This document shows, piece after piece, positions 22,510 through 33,102 of a stretch of DNA of 64,000 nt. Numbering within the stretch: position 1 is the stretch's first letter; every line of letters starts with the position of its first letter. Origin of the DNA: Arachis hypogaea (lineage: Eukaryota > Streptophyta > Magnoliopsida > Fabales > Fabaceae); the NCBI RefSeq assembly GCF_003086295.3, contig NC_092048.1, positions 85,912,626-85,976,625 on the forward strand, written 5' to 3'. The notes under the pieces were generated by a model that made no database searches, was not told where the DNA came from, and saw only the letters and a program-made list of their open reading frames with translations. Both the position numbers and the translations under genes were made by a program.

Positions 22510-25500
22510 TTAATCTAGCTTCAGCCTTGAGCATTCTTGCTCAATGTTGCCTTCAAGATAATGCTTGATTCTCTGTCCATTGACAATGAACTTCTTATCA
22601 GAATCAATATCTTGAAGCTCCACATAACCATATGGTGATACACTTGTAATCACGTATGGTCCCCTCCACCAGGATTTCAGTTTCCCGGGGAATAGCCTGA
22701 GTCTAGAGTTAAACAACAGAACCTTCTGTCCTGGTTCAAAGATTCTAGATGACAGCTTTTTGTCATGCCACTTTTTTTATTTTTCTTTATAAAGCTTGGC
22801 ATTTTCGAAAGCTATGAATCTGAATTCCTCTAGCTCATTTAGCTGGAGCAATCGTTTTTCTCCTGCTAGTTTGGCATCAAAGTTTAGGAATCTGGTTGCC
22901 CAGTAGGCCTTATGTTCCAGTTCCACGGGCAGGTGACATGCCTTACCATACACGAGTTGGTATGGAGAGGTACCTATAGGGGTCTTGAATGCTGTCCTGT
23001 AAGCCCACAGAGCATCATCCAAGCTCCGTGCCCAATCCTTTCTATGGGTATTTACTGTCTGTTCCAGGATTCTCTTTAATTCTCTATTAGAGACTTCAGC
23101 TTGCCCATTGGTTTGTGGATGATATAGAGTGGCCACCTTGTGGCGAATTCCATACCGAACCATGGCAGAGTAAAGCTGTTTATTGCAGAAGTGAGTGCCC
23201 CCATCACTGATTAGTACTCTAGGGACACAAAACCTGCTAAAGATGTGTTTCTGGAGGAACTTCAGCACCGTTTTAGTATCATTGGTGGGTGTGGCAATAG
23301 CCTCAACCCATTTTGATACATAGTCAACCGCCACCAGAATATAAGTGTTTGAGTATGATGGTGGGAAAGGTCCCATGAAGTCAATTCCCCATACGTCAAA
23401 CAACTCAATTTCTAAGATTCCTTGTTGAGGCATGGCGTAACCATGGGGCAGATTACCAGCTCTTTGGCAACTGTCACAGTTACGTACAAACTCTCGGGAA
23501 TCTTTATAGAGTGTGGGCCAATAGAAGCCAGATTGGAGGACCTTGGTGGCTGTTCGCTCACCTCCGAAATGGCCTCCATATTTAGATCCATGGCAATGCC
23601 ATAGGATCCTCTATGCCTCTTCTCTAGGCACACACCTACGGATTATTCCGTCTGCACATCTCTTAAAGAGATAAGGTTCATCCCACAAGTAGTAATTTGC
23701 ATCAGTAATTAATTTCTTCTTTTGTATCCTGTTGTACTCCTTGGGTATGAACCTTGCAGCTTTATAGTTTGCAATATCGGTAAACCATGGTGCTTCCTGA
23801 ATGGCAAATAAATGCTCATCAGGAAATGTCTCAGAGATCTCAAGAAAGGGGAGGAACGTCCCTTCTACTGGCTCTATCCGGGACAGATGATCAGCCACTT
23901 GGTTCTCTGTCCCTTTTCTGTCTCTTATTTCTATATCAAACTCTTGCAGAAGAAATACCCATCTGATGAGCCTGGGTTTTGAATCCTGCTTTGTGAGTAG
24001 ATATTTAAGAGCAGCATGGTCAGTATACACAATCACTTTTGATCCTACTAAGTATGATCTGAACTTGTCAATGGCGTAAACCACTGCAAGTAATTCTTTT
24101 TCTGTGGTTGTGTAATTTTTCTGGGCATCATTTAGAATGCGACTGCCATAATAAATGACATGCAGAAGCTTGTTATGCCTCTATCCCAATACTGCACCAA
24201 TGGCATGATCACTGGCATCACACATTAGCTCAAATGGTAACGTCCAGTCTGGTGCAGAAATGACTGGTGCTGTGACCAGCTTAGCTTTCAGCGTTTCAAA
24301 CGCCTGCAGGCACTCTGTGTCAAACACAAATGGCGTGTCAGCAGCTAGCAGATTGCTTAGAGGTTTTGCGATTTTTGAAAAATCCTTTATAAACCTCCTA
24401 TAGAATCCTGCATGCCCCAGAAAGCTTCTGATTGCCTTAACATCGGCAGGTGGTGGTAATTTTTCAATTACCTCTATTTTTGCTTGATCCACCTCTATTC
24501 CCTTGTTTGAGATTTTATGCCCAAGGACAATTCCTTCAGTCACCATGAAGTGACACTTTTCCCAGTTTAAAACTAGGTTAGTCTCTTGGCATCTTTTCAG
24601 AACAAGTTTTAGGTGATCAAGACAGGAGCTGAATGAGTCTTCATATACTAAGAAGTCATCCATGAAGACTTCCAGAAATTTTTCCACCATATCAGAGAAA
24701 ATAGAGAGCATGCATCTCTGGAAGGTTGCAGGCGCATTACATAGCCCAAATGGCATCCTTCTATAAGCAAACACTCCAGATGGACATGTGAATGCCGTTT
24801 TCTCTTGATCCTGAGGATCTACTGCAATCTGGTTATAGCCTGAGTAGCCGTCCAAAAAGCAGTAATAATCATAACATGCTAGTCTTTCTAGCATCTGGTC
24901 TATGAATGGTAAAGGAAAATGATCCTTTCTGGTGGTTGTATTGAGCCTTCTGTAGTCAATACACATGCGCCACCCTGTAACTGTTCTTGTAGGAACCAGT
25001 TCATTTTTTTCATTATGAATCACTGTCATGCCTCCTTTTTTTGGGACGACTTGGACAGGGCTCACCCAGGGGCTATCAGAAATAGGATAAATAATCCCAG
25101 CCTCTAGTAATTTGGTGACCTCTTTCTGCACCACTTCTTTCATGGCTGGATTTAGCTGCCTTTGTGGTTGAACCACTGGTTTAGCATTATCCTCCAATAA
25201 GATTTTGTGCATGCATCTAGCTGGGCTTATGCCCTTAAGGTCACCTATGGACCACCCAGGAGCTGTCTTGTGTGTCCTTAGCACTTGAATAAGTGCTTCC
25301 TCTTCCTGTGAATTTAAAGCAGAGCTTATGATCACTGGAAAAGTGTCACCTTCTCCCAGAAATGCATATTTCAAGGATGGTGGTAAGGGCTTGAGCTCGG
25401 GTTTAGGAGGTTTTTCCTCTTTCAGAAGAAATTTCAGAGGCTCCTTCATGTCCTCTGAATCCTCCGAATCAGGCTGAACATCTTTAAAGATGTTTTCCAA

Positions 25501-27618
25501 CTCTGATTCGAGACTCTCAGCCATGTTGATCTCTTCTACCAATGAGTCAATAGGATCAACTTTCATGCAGTCTGTTGATGTGTCTGGATGCTGCATGGCT
25601 TTGACAGCGTTCAACTTAAACTCATCATCATTGACTCTCAGGGTTATTTCCCCCTGTTGGACGTCAATGAGGGATCGTCCAGTTGCTAGGAAGGGTCTTC
25701 CTAGAATGAGAGTAGCACTCTTGTGCTCCTCCATTTCCAGCACAACAAAGTCGGTGGGAAAGGCGAATGGCCCAACTCTGACAATCATGTCTTCAATCAC
25801 GCCTGATGGGTATTTAGTAGAACCATCAGCAAGTTGGAGACATATCCGGGTTGGTTTAACTTCTTCAGTTAAGCCAAGCTTTCTGATAGTGGATGCAGGT
25901 ATTAGGTTGATGCTTGCCCCAAGATCGCATAAGGCTGTCTTGGTGCAATTACCTTCTATTATGCATGGTATCAGAAAACTCCCAGGGTCTTTAAGCTTTT
26001 CAGGAAAGCTTTTCAGAATGACTGCACTGCATTCTTCAGTGAGGAGAACTCTTTCTGTTTCTCTCCAATCCTTCTTATGACTCAAGATCTCTTTCATGAA
26101 CTTGGCATAAGAAGGTATTTGCTCAAGTGCTTCTGCAAATGGAATCTTTATTTCAAGAGTCCTGAGATAATCTGCGAAGCGAGCAAATTGCTTATCCTGC
26201 TCCTCTTTCCGGAGTTTTTGAGGATAAGGTATCTTGGCTTTATATTCTTCAACCTTAGTTGCTGCAGGTTTATTGCCTACAGAAGTGGTTGAAGAAGCCT
26301 TTTTAGAGGGGTTGTTATCAGCATTTGTGTGTGTCTGATCCCTCACTGGCGATTGAGTGCCAGAGTTAGAAGCTGGAGTGAAACTGGACGCCAACTCCTT
26401 GTCTGCTCCTGGCGTCTGAACGCCAGAACTGTGCCCATTTTGGGCGTTCAGCGCCAGATCTTGCCCATTTTGGGCGTTCAACGCCAGATCCTTGCCCATT
26501 TCTGGCGTTGAACGCCAGTCCTGCCTTGTTTCTGGCGTTGAACGCCAGTCCTGAGCATGGTCTGGGCGTTCAGCGCCAGCCTTCCACCCATTTTCTGGCG
26601 TTTTAGTTCCAGAATTACTTTTCCCTGGGCTCTTACTGTCCTCAGGTGAATTTTGGGTGCTTTGCTCATTTCTTAGCTTTTTGCTGCCTTGAGGTGGGGT
26701 ATTTAATGTTTTCCCACTTCTTAGTTGAACTGCTTGGCATTCTTCTGCTATTTGCCTTGACAGCTGCTGCTTTGCTTGCTTAAACTGTTCGTCCATATGT
26801 ATATTAGCCATCCTTGTCTCTTGTAACCTTTCCTTGAATTCGGCTAACTGCTTTGTTAGAAAGTCCAATTGCTGATTGAATTCAGCAGCTTGTTTTACAG
26901 GACTGAGTTCAGCAGTTGCTGCCTTAACCTCTTCTTTCATGGAAGAGTCGTTGCTTAGGTACAGATGCTGATTCCTGGCAACTGTGTCAATGAGCTCTTG
27001 AGCCTCTTCAATTGTCTTTCTCATGTGAATAGATCCACCAGCTGAGTAATCAAGAGACATCTGAGCTCCTTCTGCAAGCCCATAATAGAAGATGTCTAAC
27101 TGAACCCACTCTAAAAATATTTCAGAGGGACATTTTCGTAGCATCTCTCTGTATCTTTCCCAGGCATCATAAAGAGATTCATTATCTCCTTGTTTAAAGC
27201 CTTGGATGTCCAGCCTTAGCTGTGTCATCCGTTTTGGGGGAAAGTACTGATTCAGGAATTTTTCTGTCAGCTGTTTCCATGTCTTTATGCTGGCCTTAGG
27301 TTGGTTATTCAACCACCTCTTAGCTTGATCTTTTACAGCAAATGGAAACAGTAATAGTCTGTAAACATCCTGATCTATTTCTTTATCATGTACTGTGTCA
27401 GCAATCTGTAGAAACTATGCCAGAAACTCTGTAGGTTCTTCCTGTGGAAGACCGGAATACTGGCAACTTTGCTGCACCATGATAATGAGCTGAGGATTCA
27501 ACTCAAAGCTACTGACTCCAATGGAGGGTATGCAGATACTACTCCCATATGAAGCAGTAGAGGGGTTAGAATATGACCCCAGAGTCCTCCTGGACTGTTC
27601 ATTTCCGCTTAGGTCCAT
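22510..27618 (-). pseudogene. C gag-protease-RT-RNase H-integrase polyprotein, single frame with four in-frame stops
   Basis: From the ATG at 27618 (MDLSGNEQ) one frame of 1,703 codons reaches the stop at 22510, broken by TAG at 27415, 24181 and 23611 and TAA at 22777; the three TAGs replace CAG of relatives. Order: Gag core (about 27350-26980); Gln-rich coiled region; a palindrome-derived linker (26612-26344); protease with ALCDLGASINL (near 25925) and ILGRPFLATG; RT with MCIDYRRLN and the catalytic FMDDF (about 24652-24666); RNase H with CDASDHAIGA and [10 protein letters not shown]; integrase with a His/Cys finger (HCHGS..CDSCQ) and D-D-E residues in [18 protein letters not shown] and NRELKRILE; then a short C-terminal domain. 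No frameshift is present. No chromodomain is evident. Confidence 0.93.
26344..26612 (-). repeat. GGCGTTnAACGCC palindrome array inside C gag coding sequence
   Basis: Starts near 26411, 26442, 26472, 26504, 26534, 26565 and 26597 give a 30-32 bp period. Because the period is not a multiple of three, the same DNA word is translated in different frames as WRSTPE, LALNAQ and GVQTP. Confidence 0.9.
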
Positions 27619-28326
27619 GATGGAGAAAGGGAGATGATGTAAAATAGAAAAAATATTTTTATTTATTTATTTATATATTTATTTCAAAAATGAAATAAAT
27701 TAAAATAAATAAAAATTGAGTGAAGATTTTCGAAAAACTGAGGAGAGAGAAAGTGGTTAGGAAGTTTTGAGAAGGATATGATGATTTTGAAAAAAAAATT
27801 TAATTTTGAAATAAAAATCTGAATTTTTAGAAATATATTTCAAAAAATTGTTTTTAAAATAGAGAGAAAAGATATTTTTTATTTTTAAGAGGAAAGAGAA
27901 AAACAATAAGATAGCACAAGATTTAAAATTTTTAGATCTAATGCTCCTTATTTTCGAAAATTTTGGAGGGAAAACACCAAGGAACACCAAACTTAAAAAT
28001 TTTAAGATCAAGACACAAGAAAAACTCAAGAGCACTTTGAAGACTCACAAGAACACAAGAACATGAAGGACGAACACCAAACTTAAAATTTTTAGAAAAC
28101 CAAAATAAATTTTCGAAAATTTTAAGAAAAATTAACAAGAAAACACCAAACTTAAAGTTTGGCACAGAATTTAGTAGAAAAATTATTTTTCGAAATAGAT
28201 TTTTAAAAAAAAATAAGGATTCTAAAATGTTAACACGACAATAATAAGAGACTCTAAATAAAAAAAGGAGAAATTTTTCCTAATCTAAGCAACAAAATAA
28301 ACCGTTAGTTGTCCAAACACGAACAA
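27619..28326 (-). other. C untranslated leader
   Basis: AT-rich, with AAGTTTGGTGT motifs on the minus strand (about 27982, 28078 and 28150) and no supported frame. Confidence 0.75.
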
Positions 28327-28344
28327 TCCCCGGCAACGGCGCCA
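28327..28344 (-). other. C primer binding site, perfect tRNA-Asp match
   Basis: The minus strand reads TGGCGCCGTTGCCGGGGA, six bases from the LTR end. Confidence 0.92.
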
Positions 28345-28350
28345 AAAACT

Positions 28351-29892
28351 TGGTGCACGAATTGTGAATCACACTTTTCCTAACTCGTACCACTAACCAG
28401 CAAGTGCACTGGGTCGTCCAAGTAATACTTTACGTCAGTAAGGGTCGAATCCCACGGAGATTGTTGGTTTGAAGCAATCTATGGTTATCTTGTAAATCTT
28501 AGTCAGGAAGTCAAATATGTTTATCAGTTGAATTGCAAATAAACAAGAGAGCATGGATTAAAGGTTACTTGTTATGCAGTAATGGAGAATATGTTGGAGT
28601 TTTGGAGATGCTTTGTCTTCTGAATCTCTGCTTTCCTCTGTCTTCTTGTTCACGCACGCACGTCCTCCTATGGCAAGCTGTGTGTTGGTGGATCACCGTT
28701 GTCAATGGCTACCTTCCATCCTTCCAGTGAAAACTACGCTCACGCGCTCTGTCACAGCACGGCTAATCACCGGTTGGTTCTCGATCCGGTTGGAATAGAA
28801 TCCCTTGATTCCTTTGCGTTTGTCACTAACGCCCAGCCTTCAGGAGTTTGAAGCTCGTCACAGTCATTCAATCCTTGAATCCTACTCGGAATACCACAGA
28901 CAAGGTTTAGACTTTCCGGATTCTCATGAATGCCGCCATCAATTCTAGCTTATACCACGAAGATTATGATTAAAAGATCTAAGAGATACTCATTCAATCT
29001 GATATAGAACGGAGGTGGTTGTCAGGCACACATTCATGGGTTGAGAATGGTGATGAGTGTCACGGATCATCACCTTCATCACAGTTAAGCGCGAATGAAC
29101 ATCTTAGATAGGAACAAGCGTGTTTGAATAGAAAACAGAAATACTTGCATTAATTCATCGAGACACAGCAGAGCTCCTCACCCCCAACAATGGAGTTTAG
29201 AGACTCATGCCATCAAAGAGTACAAAATTCAGATCTAAAATGTCATGAGATACAAAATAAGTCTCTAAAAGTTGTTTAAATACTAAACTAGTAGCCTAGG
29301 TTTACAAAAAATGAGTAAACTATGATGGATGATGCAGAGATCCACTTCTGGGGCCCACTTGGTATGTGCTGGGGCTGAGATTTAAGCAATTCACGTGCAG
29401 AGGCCATTTGTGGAGTTGAACGCCAGTTTTTGTGCCAGTTTGGGCGTTCAACTCCAGCTTTTGATCCTTTTCTGGCGCTGGACGCCAGAATTGGGCAGAG
29501 AACTGGTGTTGAACACCAGTTTACGTCGTCTATCCTTGTGCAAAGTATGGACTATTATATATTGCTGGAAATCCCTGGATGTCTACTTTCCAACGCAATT
29601 GGAAGCATGCCATTTCGAGTTCTGTAGCTCCAGAAAATCCATTTTGAGTGCAGGGAGGTCAGAATCCAACAGCATCAGCAGTCCTTTTTCAGCCTGAATC
29701 AGATTTTTGCTCAGCTCCTTCAATTTCAGCCAGAAAAATACCTGAAATTACAGAAAAATACACAACTCATAGTAAAGTCCAGAAATATGAATTTTTCCTA
29801 AAAACTAATGAAAATAGACTAAAAACTAACTAGAACATACTCAAAACTATATGAAATTAACCCCAAAAAGCGTATAAAATATCCGCTCATCA
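28351..29892 (-). repeat. C 5' LTR (1,542 bp)
   Basis: The minus strand runs from TGATGAGCGG (29892) to GTGCACCA (28351). Palindrome motifs lie at about 29411-29522. It is collinear with 17692-19233 without indels. Confidence 0.95.
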
Positions 29893-29897
29893 CAAAG
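29893..29897 (+). repeat. Target site duplication of C, right copy (CAAAG)
   Basis: It matches 17687-17691. The A2 LTR resumes directly after it. Confidence 0.95.
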
Positions 29898-31130
29898 CAG
29901 AGTTAAACGCCAGAAACAAGTTACAAACTGGCGTTCAACTCCAAGGAAGACCTCTACACGTGAAAGCTTTAATGCTCAGCCCAAGCACACACCAAGTGGA
30001 TCCGAAAGTGGATTTTTGCATCATTTACTCATTTCTGTAAACCCTTGTTACTAGTTTAGTATAAATAAGACTTTTTACTATTGTATTTACATCTCTGGTT
30101 AATCTTTGACTAATTTTATGTTCTGAGATCATGTTTAAGGGGCTGGCCATTCGGCCATGCCTGGACCTTGTTCTTATGTATTTTCAACGGTAGAGTTTCT
30201 ACACACCATAGATTAAGGTGTGGAGCTCTGCTGTTCCTCATGAATTAATGCAAAGTACTATTGTTTTTCTATTCAATTCAAGCCTATTTCTTCTATAAGA
30301 TATTCATTCGCACACAAGAACATGATGAATATGATGATTATGTGATCCTCATCACCATTCTCACTTATGAACGCGTGCCTGACAAACACTTCCGTTCTAC
30401 ATGAAAGCAAGCTTGAATGCATATCTCTTAGCCTCCTGATCTACGATCAGAGTCTTCGTGGTATAGGTTAGAATTATTGGCGGCCATTCTTTTGATCCGG
30501 AAAGTCTAAACCTTTTCTGTGGCATTCCAAGTAGGATCTGGGAAGGGATGGCTGTGACGAGCTTCAAACTCGCGAGTATTGGGCGTAGTGACAGACGCAA
30601 AAGGATCACTGGATCCTATTCCAGCATGATCGAGAACCGACAAATGATTAGCCATGCGGTGACAGCGCATTTGGACCATTTTCACTGAGAGGACGGGATG
30701 TAGCCATTGACAACGGTGATGCCCAACATACAGCTTGCCATGGAAAGGAGTATGAGTGATTGGATGAAAGCAGTAGGAAAGCAGAGGTTCAGAAGGAACA
30801 AAAGCATCTCCATACGCTTATCTGAAACTCTCACCAATGAATTGCATAAGTATCTCTATCCTATTTTATATTTTGATTATATTTTAACTATCAATTCACC
30901 ATAACCATTTGAATCCGCCTGACAGAGATTTGCAAGGTGACCATAGCTTGCTTCAAACCGACAATCTCCGTGGGATCGACCCTTACTCACGTAAGGTTTA
31001 TTACTTGGACAACCCACTGCACTTGCTGGTTAGTTGTGCGAAGTTGTGAGAAAGAACTAAGATTATGAACGTGCGTATTAAGTTTTTGGCGCCGTTACCA
31101 AGGAATGAATGATCACGATTTCGTGCACTG
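29898..31130 (+). repeat. A2 5' LTR, second part (1,233 bp)
   Basis: It continues the palindrome array, then TATAAAT (30060-30066) and the R/U5 part. Its end, GTGCACTG, is a changed form of GTGCACCA. An internal primer-site-like copy lies at 31087-31104 (15 of 18 matches to the tRNA-Asp complement). Confidence 0.92.
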
Positions 31131-31136
31131 AGTTTT

Positions 31137-31154
31137 TGGTGCCATTGCCGGGGA
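31137..31154 (+). other. A2 primer binding site, tRNA-Asp type, two mismatches
   Basis: TGGTGCCATTGCCGGGGA differs at two positions from the perfect site in C, both C-to-T or G-to-A changes. Confidence 0.85.
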
Positions 31155-33102
31155 TTGTTCGAGTTGGACAACTGACGGTTCATCTTGTTGCTAAGATTAG
31201 GTAATTTTATTTTAATTTTAAGCTTTTTGTTTTTGTTTTTATTTTCAAAAAAAAAAACAAAAAAAATTTTGAAAATAAATTATTCTATGACTTCAGAATT
31301 TTTAAGAATGAATTCTAGAGTTACATGATGATCTGTTGAAGTCTGGCTGGCTGTGAAGCCATGTCTAATCTTTTGGACCGAGGTTTCAACTCATCATCAC
31401 AAGAGCTTTTTTTATTCTCATCAATTCAGCTGTTGTATGCCTGATTTGTATCTTAAAGCTTGGCTGGCCATAGGCCATGTCTAGTGTTTTGGACCGGAGC
31501 TTTCACTGAAAGCTTGGCTGGCTAGTAAGCCATGTCTAATTCCTGGACCTGAGCTTTAGACTAACATTGCATGATTCCTGGAATTCTCATTAAAAATTTT
31601 GAAATCCTTATTTTTCTTTTCCAAAATTAATTTTCGAAAAATACAAAAAAATATATATTTTACAAAATCATAAAAACTAAAAATATTTTGTGTTTCTTGC
31701 TTGAGTCTAGTGTCAAGTTTTAAGTTTGGTGTCCATTGCATGTTTGTAATTTTTTTTTCTTAATTTTCAAAAATTCATCATATGTTCTTCATGATCTTCA
31801 AGTTGTTCTTGATGATCTTCTTTGTTTGATATTTGCATTTTCTTGTTGTGCATCTTTTCTTATTTCTCATATGCATTTTCAAATTGTTAGTGTCTCAACA
31901 TTAAAAATTTTTAAGTTTGGTGTCTTGCATGTTTTTCTTTTCTTAAAAATTTCCAAAAACATGTTCTTGATGTTCATCTTGACATTCAAAGTGTTCTTGG
32001 TGTTCATCTTGATATTCAAAGTGTTCTTGCATATTTTTCTTGTTTTGATTCATAATTTTTATGTCTTGTGTCTTCTTTGTGTTTTTCCCTTTCTTCATTA
32101 AAAATTCAAAAAAATCAAAAAGATATCTTTCCCTTATTCTCTCATAAATTTTTGAAAAATTGAGTTGACTTTTTCAAAACTTTTCAAAATTTAGTTGTTT
32201 CTTATGAGTCAAATCAAATTTTCAATTTAAAAATTCTATCTTTTTCAAATCTTTTTTTTAAATCAAATCTTTTTCATTTTTTTCTTTCAAATTTTTCGAA
32301 AATTCAAATTGATTTTCAAAAATCTTTTTCTTATTTTATTCCATATTTTTCAAAATCTTTACTAACAATTAATGTGATTGATTCAAAAAAATTTTTGAGT
32401 TTGTTACTTGCCTATTAAGAAAGGTTCAATCTTTAAATTTTAGAATCATATCTTTTAGTTTCTTGTTAGTCAAGTAATTAATTTCAATTTTCAAAATCAA
32501 ATCTTTTTAATTTCTAATTCAAATCTTTTTCAAAATGATTTTCAATCATATCTTTTTCAATCTCAATCATATCTTTTTCTAAATCAATTTCAAAATCTTT
32601 TCTAACTTCTCACCCTTTCAAATTTGATTTTTCAAATCTTTTTCAATTAACTACTTGACTTTTTGGTTTATTTTTAAAAGTTTTCTATTTCAATCATATC
32701 TTTTTCAAAACCACCTAACTAATTTTCTCTCTCTAATTTTCGAAAACTCCTATCCACTTTTTCAAAATTCTTTTTAATTAACTAATTTCAAATTTTAATT
32801 TTAATTTTATTTTTCTTTTTAATTTTCGAATTCTAACTAAATTTTAAAATAAAAACAAAAATATTTTCCTTTTAGTTTAAATTAAATTCGAATTTTCTCC
32901 CCCCTCTCTCATCTCCTTCTATTTACTTATTTATCTACTAACACCCCTCTTTCACTCAAAAATTCGAACCCACTCTTCTCCTCTATGTTCGAATTCTTAT
33001 CTTTTCCTTCTTACATTCTTCTCTTCTTATACTCATATAAGGAATCTCTATACTGTGACATAGAGGATTCCATATTTTCTTTTCTGTTCTCTTTTTTTTT
33101 AT
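31155..33102 (+). other. A2 untranslated leader, about 1.9 kb
   Basis: T-rich, with AAGTTTGGTGT (near 31722 and 31912), three imperfect repeats containing AAGCTTGGCTGGC and GCCATGTCTA (about 31340-31545) and GTTCATCTTGA units near 31975-32010. It mirrors the A1 leader. No frame is supported. Confidence 0.75.

Larger units (their letters stand above)
17692..29892 (-). mobile_element. Element C: full-length gag-pol-ORF2 LTR retrotransposon (12,201 bp), minus strand
   Basis: This is the most complete element of the TGATGAGCGG group here. In its own direction it has 5' LTR (28351-29892), perfect primer site, leader, gag-PR-RT-RH-INT (27618-22510), conserved block, palindrome array, hairpin, ORF2 (21495-20371), 3' tail and 3' LTR (17692-19233), with CAAAG duplications. 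The LTRs are both 1,542 bp, with no indels, and differ at about 31 positions (2.0%). Coding damage is by in-frame stops only. It is the best candidate in the window for the parent type able to move A- and E1-like copies. From memory it resembles Arachis FIDEL; not verified. Confidence 0.94.

Noticed and set aside
24919..26292. Plus-strand open frames across the C pol region
   Set aside because: They are antisense to the RT and protease coding sequence, which carries recognisable motifs.
28327..28344. Possible tRNA-Asp gene fragments at several sites
   Set aside because: Only the 18-nt primer-site complement is present, next to LTR ends; no tRNA arms surround it.
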